This document shows positions 1 through 8,200 of a stretch of DNA of 19,300 nt, piece by piece. Each line of letters opens with the position of its first letter. Positions within the stretch are counted from its first letter, which is position 1. The notes under the pieces are model-generated. The model worked only from the letters and a program-made list of their open reading frames with translations. It had not been told where the DNA came from and ran no database searches. A program made the position numbers and the translations under genes. The stretch is from Lachnoclostridium phytofermentans (lineage in GTDB: Bacteria > Bacillota > Clostridia > Lachnospirales > Lachnospiraceae): positions 1 through 19,300 of the forward strand of contig DPVV01000580.1 of assembly GCA_003526525.1 (NCBI GenBank). Reading direction: 5' to 3'.

Positions 1-1
1 A

Positions 2-1372
2 GCAGATATTGCAGTTTTGGCGATGGATACTTTACTTTATGGTGGACTAATACCATCCAGACTTCATCATTTTAATAAAGAAGAGGTAATGGAACGCCTT
101 AATCTACTACGTGAAATCAAGAGCCAAAATAATAAGTTAAAAATCTATGCTTTCCAGTGCATCATGCGTTGTCCTAAATATTCTAGCAATGATGAGGAAC
201 CAGACTATTATGAATATTGTGGGGAGCAGATACATCAATTAGGAAATGCTATTCACAAAGAAAAATTAGGGATTCCTAGTGAATCTGAGGAAGAAGTTCT
301 TTCTCAGACCAAGAAAGAACTACTTTCTCAGACCAAGAAAGAAGAACTTCTTTCTCAGATCAAGACAGAGGATTTAGAAGATTATGAAAATCGTCGGGAG
401 TTTAATCTTTCCTTTAATCTTGAGGTTTTAAAGCTGGCGAAAGAAGGAGTTCTAGAATTCTTAATTATACCGCAGGATGATTCAGCTCCTTATGGATATA
501 CAGCAATGGATCAGGTTTCCGTACGTAAAGAAATTTTAGAAAGTTGCCTTTCTGACAAAGTTATAGTTTATCCTGGAGCAGATGAGGTAGAGATGACCTT
601 ACTATCTCGTGCTATGAATGTGGTTATGGAAAAGCGTCCGAAAGTATATGTAAAATATGCCTCCGTTCATGCTCCTTACTTAATTCCTTCTTATGAGGAT
701 AGAACCCTTGGGGAGACTGTCAGATATCATATTATGGCTGCTGGATGTATCCAGGTGGATAGCGTGGCAGAAGCGGATTTTGTTCTTGCCTTATCTGCAC
801 CGAGGGGAAAGATGCTAGAGGCTGCAAGTCAGCCTGCATCCAATACAGACTATGATGTAGAACGCAATCTTACTGAATTTGTATATGCGATTGAAACATT
901 TATTTCTGAGGGGAAACCAGTTACGATTGGAGATAATGCATATGCCAATGGAAGTGATCTAGAACTTATTGCAATTCTTAACCAAAAAGAGTTATTATTA
1001 AAGGTAGCAGGATATGCTGGTTGGAATACCTCATCGAATACGATAGGTACTGCATTGGCTGAAGGGGTTAAATACCTCTATTATGGAAGCAATAAGAAAC
1101 ATATGGAGTTTTTACTTCTTCGATATTTAGAAGATGCAGGTTACTGTGGATTCATTAGAAAAGAAATCACCGAGAAAGAATTGCCCGCATTAGGAATGAA
1201 TTATTTTGATATCAAAGAACAGAACGGTGTTGTTAGTGAACTGGTAAAGAAATATCTACAACATTTTGCAGATACAAAACTTACATCAATCGCGAAACAT
1301 ATTCTGATTGAGGATATAAAAATGCCATGGCGCCGTATGTTTGAGACAGACATTACGGTATCATATCGATAA
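2..1372 (+). CDS. DUF4127 family protein, 5' end outside the window
   Basis: The frame is open from the first base. The residues ADIAV just before the first possible in-window start (a TTG at 17) run straight into LAMDTLLYGGLIPSR, a conserved early block of DUF4127 proteins, so the gene starts upstream and about 456 residues are visible. Other family blocks are PQDDSAPYGYTAMDQ, YPGADEVEMTLLSRAMN and, near the C-terminus, GDNAYANGSDLEL followed by AGYAGWNTSSNTIGTALAEG. The family is about 500 residues long, has no established reaction that I know of, and shows no membrane segment here. Counting from the TTG, residues 95-120 hold a tandem LSQTKKE-type insertion. The gene lies 18 bases before nanE with no terminator between, so it is probably co-transcribed with it. 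This suggests a role in amino-sugar or glycan metabolism, but that is inference. Family membership is confident; function is not. Confidence 0.85.
   Translation, partial: ADIAVLAMDTLLYGGLIPSRLHHFNKEEVMERLNLLREIKSQNNKLKIYAFQCIMRCPKYSSNDEEPDYYEYCGEQIHQLGNAIHKEKLGIPSESEEEVLSQTKKELLSQTKKEELLSQIKTEDLEDYENRREFNLSFNLEVLKLAKEGVLEFLIIPQDDSAPYGYTAMDQVSVRKEILESCLSDKVIVYPGADEVEMTLLSRAMNVVMEKRPKVYVKYASVHAPYLIPSYEDRTLGETVRYHIMAAGCIQVDSVAEADFVLALSAPRGKMLEAASQPASNTDYDVERNLTEFVYAIETFISEGKPVTIGDNAYANGSDLELIAILNQKELLLKVAGYAGWNTSSNTIGTALAEGVKYLYYGSNKKHMEFLLLRYLEDAGYCGFIRKEITEKELPALGMNYFDIKEQNGVVSELVKKYLQHFADTKLTSIAKHILIEDIKMPWRRMFETDITVSYR
299..370 (+). repeat. In-frame short tandem repeat inside the DUF4127 gene
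   Basis: Three copies of a 21-base core start at 299, 323 and 350, so the periods are 24 and 27 bases. The first two cores are identical; the third has three changes. They encode LSQTKKE, LSQTKKE and LSQIKTE, separated by one or two residues. Because every period is a multiple of three, gain or loss of copies keeps the frame. The translated stretch is charged and glutamine/lysine-rich and sits between conserved family blocks, so it is probably a surface loop or helix extension. Confidence 0.85.
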
Positions 1373-1390
1373 AATCTTGGGAGGCTTACT

Positions 1391-2083
1391 ATGAATCAGA
1401 ACAAAGACATACTTGACCAAATTAGAGGGGGCTTGGTGGTGTCTTGTCAGGCATTATCAACAGAACCTTTATATAGTTCTTATATTATGAGCAGAATGGC
1501 ATATGCCGCACAGCTTGGTGGAGCTGTCGGCATTCGTGCCAATACACCGGAGGATATTATAGAAATTAAGAAAACTGTGAATCTTCCTGTTATCGGTTTA
1601 TATAAGCAGGTATTTGAAGACAGCGATGTCTACATAACGCCAACGATGGAAGCTGTTCGTGATATTGTAGCTGCAAACGCGGAGATTATTGCAATCGATG
1701 CAACAGACCGCTTACGTCCACATGGGATCTCTTTGGATGTCTTTTTTAAAGAAGTAAGAGAGATGTATCCGAATCAATTGTTTATGGCTGACTGTGCTAC
1801 TTATGAAGAGGCAATCCATGCGAGGGAGATAGGATTTGATTTGGTTGGCACAACCCTTTGTGGTTATACAGAGCAAACAAAAGGTGTAGCGATTCCAAAT
1901 TTTGATTTGTTGCAAAGGTTAGCAAAAAATAGTAAAATTCCAGTAATAGCAGAAGGAGGCATTTGGTCACCAGAGCAATTAAAGCAAGCATTGGAATGTG
2001 GAGTACATGCAGCAGTTGTAGGTACTGCAATTACTAGACCAATGGATATCACAAAACGTTACGTACAAGCAATTCAAAAATAG
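1391..2083 (+). CDS. nanE: N-acetylmannosamine-6-phosphate 2-epimerase (NanE)
   Basis: The enzyme interconverts N-acetylmannosamine 6-phosphate and N-acetylglucosamine 6-phosphate in the cytoplasm, normally in sialic-acid or ManNAc catabolism. The 230 residues match the usual length of this TIM-barrel family. Visible family blocks are IRGGLVVSCQAL at the N-terminus, GGAVGIRAN, GLYK with the likely catalytic lysine K72, IAIDATDRLRP, MADCATYEEA, DLVGTTLCGYT, and VIAEGGIW with the likely catalytic E188, followed by the phosphate-binding GVHAAVVGTAITRP. TGGGAGG ends seven bases before the ATG. It lies 18 bases after the DUF4127 gene and 11 bases before the RpiR regulator, which indicates one transcript. 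No NanA lyase or NanK kinase is visible nearby, so the substrate could come from a ManNAc-containing compound other than sialic acid. The identification is firm. Confidence 0.96.
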   Translation: MNQNKDILDQIRGGLVVSCQALSTEPLYSSYIMSRMAYAAQLGGAVGIRANTPEDIIEIKKTVNLPVIGLYKQVFEDSDVYITPTMEAVRDIVAANAEIIAIDATDRLRPHGISLDVFFKEVREMYPNQLFMADCATYEEAIHAREIGFDLVGTTLCGYTEQTKGVAIPNFDLLQRLAKNSKIPVIAEGGIWSPEQLKQALECGVHAAVVGTAITRPMDITKRYVQAIQK

Positions 2084-2094
2084 GGGAGGTACTT

Positions 2095-2949
2095 ATGGCA
2101 GAAGGAATATTTGCAAGAATTGAAAGTTCATATTCAAAATTTACAAAATCAGAGAAGATAGTGGCTGATTTTGTCTTTGAAAATCCGGAAAAGGTATTAT
2201 ATACATCGATTACAGATCTAGCTGAGATTTGTGGAGTTGGGGATACTACGGTATTTCGATTCTGTAAAGCGCTCAAGTTAAATGGTTATCAGGAGTTTAA
2301 GATGTTTTTGGCACAGGATATTGCAGTGAGAACAGGCTCTGATTATACCATTAATGGCTCGGTTAGTCAGGATGATGATATACAAACTATATGCAAAAAA
2401 GCATTGGCTGTTGACATCGCTGCTCTAACGGAAACATTTGAGGGCTTAAACTTTGAAGCTGTAACGAAGGTAGTGGATATGATATCCGGTGCGAACAAAG
2501 TTCAATTTTTTGGTATGGGTTCCTCTGGCGTTATTGCGCTAGAAGCGAAGATGAAGTTTATGAGAATTCTTCCGAATGTAGAACATATAGCGGACTGCCA
2601 TATGCAGTTTATGTCTGCTGCACTTTTATCAAGCCGCGATTTGGCGATTATTTTCTCTTACTCTGGGTCTACAAAAGATTCGATAGAGATTGCTAATCTC
2701 GCAAAATCCAATGGCTGTAAAGTAGTCAGCATTACAAGATATGTCAACTCACACCTTGCAAATATATCAGATGTTGTTATCCCATGTGGTTCCAATGAAG
2801 GACCTTTAGATGGTGGTGCATCCTCTACTTCCATGGTACAATTTTATATTTTGGATATTTTGTATTTATTATATTTTACAAAGCATTATCATCAATCGAA
2901 ATTAAACAAAGCGAAGACAACGGAATCCATTTCATCTAAGATTTTGTAA
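2095..2949 (+). CDS. RpiR/MurR-family transcriptional regulator with SIS domain
   Basis: This is a 284-residue sugar-phosphate-responsive DNA-binding protein. Residues about 1-77 form the N-terminal HTH of the RpiR family (TKSEKIVADFVFENPEKVLY, then SITDLAEICGVGDTTVFRFCKALKLNGYQEFK). Residues about 120-260 form a SIS domain that binds phosphosugars, with the loop FFGMGSSGVIALEAK near residue 140 and the serine-rich IIFSYSGSTKDSIEIA strand-loop further on. GGGGAGG precedes the ATG. It follows nanE by 11 bases, so its ligand is likely ManNAc-6-P, GlcNAc-6-P or a related phosphosugar, and its likely target is this cluster. Both statements are inference from position. The operator cannot be placed because the operon promoter lies left of the window. 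A terminator-like hairpin follows the stop. Confidence 0.93.
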   Translation: MAEGIFARIESSYSKFTKSEKIVADFVFENPEKVLYTSITDLAEICGVGDTTVFRFCKALKLNGYQEFKMFLAQDIAVRTGSDYTINGSVSQDDDIQTICKKALAVDIAALTETFEGLNFEAVTKVVDMISGANKVQFFGMGSSGVIALEAKMKFMRILPNVEHIADCHMQFMSAALLSSRDLAIIFSYSGSTKDSIEIANLAKSNGCKVVSITRYVNSHLANISDVVIPCGSNEGPLDGGASSTSMVQFYILDILYLLYFTKHYHQSKLNKAKTTESISSKIL

Positions 2950-2972
2950 CTTGGAATGGATGGACTTTTTAT

Positions 2973-2991
2973 GCCCATCGGTGGGCTTTTT
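2973..2991 (+). terminator. Short intrinsic terminator-like hairpin after the rpiR-type gene
   Basis: A perfect 5-bp G/C-rich stem (GCCCA at 2973-2977 with TGGGC at 2982-2986, loop TCGG) is followed at once by five T residues. This is a minimal rho-independent terminator. It ends 9 bases before the GGAGG of the next gene, so there is no room for a promoter between them. It may terminate only partly and set the level of the downstream gene. Confidence 0.6.
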
Positions 2992-3009
2992 CGTTAAATT
3001 GGAGGCAAA

Positions 3010-5082
3010 ATGAAAGATTGTCAGGTTCACATCGAAGGTTTGTGCATAGAAACCGCGTTTATATACGATTTCACTAGTCATGGAGAATTATTTCCGATTG
3101 ATTATGTTTCTATAGAAGTAAAAGAAGGTAATAAAGATGCAAATAATAGCATTCCAATAGATAGGAATCGAAAAGATAAGTTACGCCTATTAACAACGGA
3201 TCAATTAAGTAATCTAACTCGAACTACGCTTTCAAATTCTCTAGTGATTTGTATCGATGAGAATCAAGCGGTATCGGAATCCTTATTTGTTATTGAGGGT
3301 GAGGTTTATAGTAATGAAATAGGTTCCTCTGCTTCACTAGAGAAAATAAAAACTGCCAGTGTAGCTATGATTGTATATCTCGAGGGAGATTTAACAACGT
3401 TAAAGAATTCTCTAGTAAGCCAGGATAAGAATATAGCGTTAGGAGAGAACAGTTCATTTGCTAAGCAGGTTTTTGAGAGCTTTTTAAAAGGAGATGTTGT
3501 TCGTTATAAGCTAGGAGTAAACTATATCAATACTCTTGATCTCGCATCTCTTATTGCAAAACGTATGGATTCTACTAGCGTATTTCTTACCATGGATTCT
3601 AAAGAATATGCAACAGTCGAAGAGGATACCTTCTTATTGGAAGGAAAGTTAGAACATTTCCATAAGGAAAAGAAATATGAATTAAGGATTGTATACGGAG
3701 ATGGTAGAGAAGAGTCATTTAAAGAAATGAAAGCTTCAGTTACAAGTGATAGGTTCTCAGTGTCCGTTCCATTAACTCTTGGTGCAAACTATATCGACTG
3801 TACATTGCTAGAAGATGGAGTAGAATTATCGGATTCGAAGCATACGCATATAGTTTTTTATAAACAAACAAGGAATCAACCAAAAGAAATTATCATGTGG
3901 GCAGAACAGTATGTAAATGCGGAGACCACCAAAACAGTGGAAAGAATAGAAGCCTTGATTCAGACAGCAAAGGATGCTGGCATTACAGCTTTTGCACTTG
4001 ATGTAAAGGGATGTGAAGGGTATGCGGCTTATAGGAAGGCTACCTTAACCAATGTAAAATATATGACAGAAACTACAAATCCAAAGAAAGCCTTCCATAT
4101 GGAGATTGATTTCTTAGAAGAGTTTGTAAAAGCTGCACATGCGAGTGGATTAAGAGTTTATGCAAGTTTTAACTTCTTTGTAGAAGGAAATATCGCATCG
4201 AATGATTTTGCAATCGATTTGCCAAATACTCATCCAGATTGGGCAGAGGTACTTCATGTTCCAGAGGATCAAGGGGAGTTAAAAAGCGTATTAGAAACCA
4301 AAAGAAACTGCATGTTATGCTATGTGAATCCAGCAAATAAAGAGGTTCAGGATTTTGAGCTATTGCGAGTAAAGGAATTATTAGATCACTATGAAGTCGA
4401 TGGCGTTATTATGGACCGTACAAGATATGATAACCAATATGCGGATTTTAGTGAAGTTACTAGAATTCAGTTTGTAGAGTATCTTAAGAATAAAGGAAAA
4501 GAGTTAGTTCATTGGCCGGGGGATATTTATTCCTTTGATGCGGAGCAAAAGATGATTTTTGGACCGTTATATCTAGATTGGCTTACCTTTAGAAGCAGTA
4601 TAATTCAAGGTTTTGCAAAAAGATTAAGAGGAATAGTTGACGAATATGCAGAAAATCAAGAGAGACCAATTGCTTTAGCAGCTTATGTTGGATCTTGGTT
4701 TGACTTGTATTATCAAAATGGTGTGAACTGGGGAAGTAAGGACTTTAGATATAATGAGAGACTGAATTTCCCTGTTTCAAAGCTTTATACCGAAGAATAC
4801 AGTAAAACTAGCTATGTAGATTATATTGATTTCCTTATGATCGGCTGCTACTATGATACTTCAGAGATGATTGAAAAGTATACAACCATCGGTAATATCG
4901 TAACAAATAATCAGGTTCCAATGATGGCATCGATGAGTCTTCCAGATCTTAATACCGAGGAATTATTAAAAATCGGAACGAAAGCTTGTATCGATTTCAG
5001 TGACGGAACAATGATTTTTGATTTGTGCTATACTGATTGGAATATGTTAAGACCTGCTTTGAAAGCTGCACTTACTAAGTAA
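3010..5082 (+). CDS. Putative cytoplasmic glycosidase-like protein (GHL10-like/alpha-amylase-family barrel)
   Basis: The protein has 690 residues with no signal peptide or membrane segment. Residues about 1-290 are rich in beta strands and I do not recognise them; residues about 200-285 look like a beta-sandwich. Residues about 292-690 read as a (beta/alpha)8 barrel related to the family-10-like glycosyl hydrolases (GHL10). The first strand is KEIIMWAEQY, followed by a helix and GITAFALDVKG with D331, then GLRVYASFNFF, and YEVDGVIMDRTRYDN with D469 at a strand end where such barrels place a catalytic or binding acid, and later IALAAYVGSWFDLYYQ. The start is set by GGAGG at 3001-3005. It lies 60 bases after the regulator, so a role in intracellular breakdown of the same unknown sugar compound is likely. 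The substrate, and even hydrolase activity, are unproven. Confidence 0.65.
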   Translation: MKDCQVHIEGLCIETAFIYDFTSHGELFPIDYVSIEVKEGNKDANNSIPIDRNRKDKLRLLTTDQLSNLTRTTLSNSLVICIDENQAVSESLFVIEGEVYSNEIGSSASLEKIKTASVAMIVYLEGDLTTLKNSLVSQDKNIALGENSSFAKQVFESFLKGDVVRYKLGVNYINTLDLASLIAKRMDSTSVFLTMDSKEYATVEEDTFLLEGKLEHFHKEKKYELRIVYGDGREESFKEMKASVTSDRFSVSVPLTLGANYIDCTLLEDGVELSDSKHTHIVFYKQTRNQPKEIIMWAEQYVNAETTKTVERIEALIQTAKDAGITAFALDVKGCEGYAAYRKATLTNVKYMTETTNPKKAFHMEIDFLEEFVKAAHASGLRVYASFNFFVEGNIASNDFAIDLPNTHPDWAEVLHVPEDQGELKSVLETKRNCMLCYVNPANKEVQDFELLRVKELLDHYEVDGVIMDRTRYDNQYADFSEVTRIQFVEYLKNKGKELVHWPGDIYSFDAEQKMIFGPLYLDWLTFRSSIIQGFAKRLRGIVDEYAENQERPIALAAYVGSWFDLYYQNGVNWGSKDFRYNERLNFPVSKLYTEEYSKTSYVDYIDFLMIGCYYDTSEMIEKYTTIGNIVTNNQVPMMASMSLPDLNTEELLKIGTKACIDFSDGTMIFDLCYTDWNMLRPALKAALTK

Positions 5083-5097
5083 TTAAATAGTGATAAA

Positions 5098-5130
5098 CAA
5101 GGAAAAAGTTCTTCGTGAATTTTCCCTTGC
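5098..5130 (+). terminator. Imperfect hairpin after the glycosidase-like gene
   Basis: CAAGGAAAA at the left pairs with TTTTCCCTTG at the right, with one bulged C and a short inner stem (GTTC with GAA around TTCGT). It lies 15 bases after the stop codon. It has no clean T-tract, so it may be an RNA-stabilising 3' structure rather than the terminator proper. Confidence 0.35.
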
Positions 5131-5138
5131 TATGGATT

Positions 5139-5172
5139 AACACCCTATGGTAAAGAAACCATAGGGTGTTTT
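5139..5172 (+). terminator. Strong rho-independent terminator for the left-hand cluster
   Basis: This is a perfect 13-bp inverted repeat. The left arm is 5139-5151 (AACACCCTATGGT), the six-base loop is AAAGAA and the right arm is 5158-5170, ending in a run of four T (5169-5172). It is the likely end of the + strand transcript carrying the glycosidase-like gene. Confidence 0.75.
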
Positions 5173-5183
5173 GCTGTAGGAAC

Positions 5184-5221
5184 AAAAAAGAAACAGTCCC
5201 CTAAGGAACTGTTTCTTTTTT
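5184..5221 (-). terminator. Terminator of nifJ, probably bidirectional
   Basis: The left arm is A6GAAACAGTCCC (5184-5200), the loop CTAA, and the right arm GGAACTGTTTCT6 (5205-5221). Both sides carry T-tracts, so it could stop transcription either way. On the + strand one position is a C-A mismatch, but on the - strand the same position is a G-U pair, so the RNA fold is better in the nifJ direction. The stem core recurs in the leader of the cdaA operon at 13270-13310. Confidence 0.8.
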
Positions 5222-5272
5222 ATTCTAACAAATAAGATAGTAACTATTTTATTTGCATTAAATTACTTTGGA

Positions 5273-8200
5273 TTACTCAGCCATCTTTACAAGTCTAGCA
5301 TATTTCTCCGCAGCATCCTTCTCAGCCTTTGCAAATAATTCAGCAGCTCTTTCTGGATTTGTTCTGCTAAGTCTGTTGTAACGAACTTCGCTCTGAAGGA
5401 ATTCTTGGTAGCTAGCCTTTGGAGCCTTAGAATCTAACACGAATGGATTCTTTCCATCTTCCTTTAAGTTAGGATTGAATCTGAATAAGTGCCAGTAACC
5501 AGCTTCAACAGCACGTTTCTCTTCTGTCTGAGCACCTGTCATACCGCCCTTGATACCATGGTTGATACATGGAGCATAAGCAATAATTAAGGATGGACCT
5601 GGATAGTTCTCAGCTTCTGTGATAGCCTTGATACACTGATTGTAATCAGCACCCTGAGCGATCTGTGCTACATATACGTAACCATAGCTCATAGCGATTG
5701 CAGCAAGGTCTTTCTTCTTAACTTCCTTACCAGCAGCAGCGAACTGTGCAATAGCACCGGTTGGTGTAGCCTTAGAGGACTGTCCACCTGTATTGGAGTA
5801 AACTTCAGTATCGAATACCATGATGTTTACATCCTGACCGGAAGCGATTACGTGGTCAAGACCGCCGAAACCGATGTCGTAAGCCCAACCGTCACCACCA
5901 AAGATCCATTGAGACTTCTTAGCTAAGAAGCTCTTGTTCTTTAAGATGTTTTCTCTATCTGCATTGTCACATCCGCAAGCTTCTAATGCAGCAACTAAAT
6001 TCTTAGTAGCAGGAGCATTTGCAGTGGAGTTATTCTGTGTTGCAAGGAACTCTTCAGCAGCAGCCTTAACATCAGCACTTGATGAATTAGCAATTAAGTT
6101 CTCTGCAGAATCGATAAGGCGTTTTCTAAGAGCTGTTTGAGCTAATTGCATACCGAAACCGAATTCAGCATTATCCTCGAATAAGGAGTTAGCCCAAGCT
6201 GGACCCTTGCCTTCTTTATTAACTGTATATGGTGTAGAAGGTGAAGAACCACCCCAGATAGAAGAACATCCAGTAGCGTTTGCAATGTACATTCTATCAC
6301 CATATAACTGAGTAACTAATTTAGCGTAAGGTGTTTCACCACATCCAGCACAAGCTCCGGAGAACTCAAGTAATGGCTGTTTGAACTGGCTACCCTTAAC
6401 AGTTGTCTCTTTGAATTTCTCAAGGATTTCAGCAGGAGTTTCTAATGATGCAGCATAATCAGCGTACTTCTGATCATCGTAGTGGTTCTCAAGTAAATCC
6501 ATGCTAAGAGCTTTACTACCCTTAACTTCTGGACAAACATGAGCACAGCTTCCACAACCTGTACAATCAAGTACGGAGATAGTGATAGCAAACTTCTTGC
6601 CTTCTACTTGCTTCATAGTAACCATCTTCATGCCTTCAGGAGCATTAGCAGCTTGTTCCTCAGTCATAACAACTGGACGGATAACTGCATGAGGACATAC
6701 ATAAGAACAAAGGTTACACTGTAAACAGATTTCTGGATTCCATACAGGAACGTCGATTGCAATACCACGTTTCTCGTATGCAGCTGTTCCTAGAGGTACA
6801 GTACCATCTGCATCCTTAACGAAAGCAGAAACTGGAAGACTGTTACCGTCCTGAGCATTTACCTTGTGAAGAATTGTGTTAACATAATCAAGAACTTCTG
6901 GTCTACCAACAGTTGCTTTAGCAGCTAAGTCCTCATCGGTAGCGTTAGCCCATTCAGCAGGAACTTTAATTTCAACGATACCTTCAACACCACGGTCGAT
7001 TGCGGTATGGTTCATCTTAACGATGTCATCACCCTTCTTAGAATAAGAAGCAGTAGCAGCATCTTTCATATATTTTACAGCATCCTCAATAGGAATGATG
7101 TTAGCTAATTTGAAGAAAGCAGCCTGAAGGATAGTATTGATACGTCCACCAAGACCAACTTCTTTACCAATCTGGATACCGTCGATGGTGTAGAACTTAA
7201 TGTTGTTCTGAGCCATATAACGTTTTACCTGACCAGGAAGGTTCTTCTCGATTTCTTCCATGTTCCAAGAACAGTTAAGGAGGAATGTACCATTCTTCTT
7301 AAGATCTTGTACCATGTTATATCTTCTAACGTAAGCTGGCATATGACATGCAACAAAGTCAGCTTTGTTGATTAAATAAGTGGATTTGATTGGGCTATCA
7401 CCGAAACGTAAGTGGGAGATAGTAACACCACCGGATTTCTTGGAGTCATAATCAAAGTAAGCCTGAGCGTACTTATCTGTATGGTCACCGATAATCTTGA
7501 TGGAGTTCTTATTAGCACCTACAGTACCGTCAGCACCAAGTCCCCAGAATTTACAAGCTGTTGTACCCTTGTTTGCTGTATCTGGATTCTCTGCAATATC
7601 AAGAGAAAGATGAGTTACATCATCGTTGATACCAATAGTGAACTTCTTCTTATCCTTGTTGTTATAAACAGCAATAATCTGAGCTGGTGTAGTATCTTTA
7701 GAACCTAAACCATAGCGGCCAGTTAATACAGGAAGATTAGTAAACTGTGTATCCTTAAGAGCAGCTACAACGTCTAAGTATAAAGGCTCACCAAGAGCAC
7801 CTGGCTCTTTTGTTCTATCAAGAACAGTAATCTGCTTAACAGATGCAGGAATAGCCTCTAATAAATGCTTAGCGGAGAATGGTCTGTAAAGACGAACCTT
7901 GATAAGACCAACCTTAGCACCACTTGCATTCATATGGTCGATTGTCTCTTCGATAGTATCGCAAACGGAACCCATTGCAATGATAACATGCTCTGCATCA
8001 GCAGCTCCGTAGTAGTTGAATAATTTATAATCAGTACCGATTTTAGCGTTAACCTTATCCATGTATACCTGAGTAAGTTCAGGAATTGCATCATAGTATT
8101 GGTTACAAGCTTCTCTTGCCTGGAAGAATACGTCAGGGTTCTGAGCAGTACCTCTTTGAACTGGGTGCTCTGGATTTAAAGCTCTGTTACGGAATGCATC

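Noticed and set aside
299..370. CRISPR-like repeat
   Set aside because: The units are contiguous without spacers, in frame within a gene, and only three.
1712..2276. Several - strand open frames opposite nanE and the RpiR regulator
   Set aside because: They are short, overlap one another, lack ribosome sites and lie opposite strongly conserved coding sequence.
5934..7708. + strand open frames opposite nifJ
   Set aside because: They are antisense shadows of a highly biased coding gene; their translations look like no protein family and lack ribosome sites.
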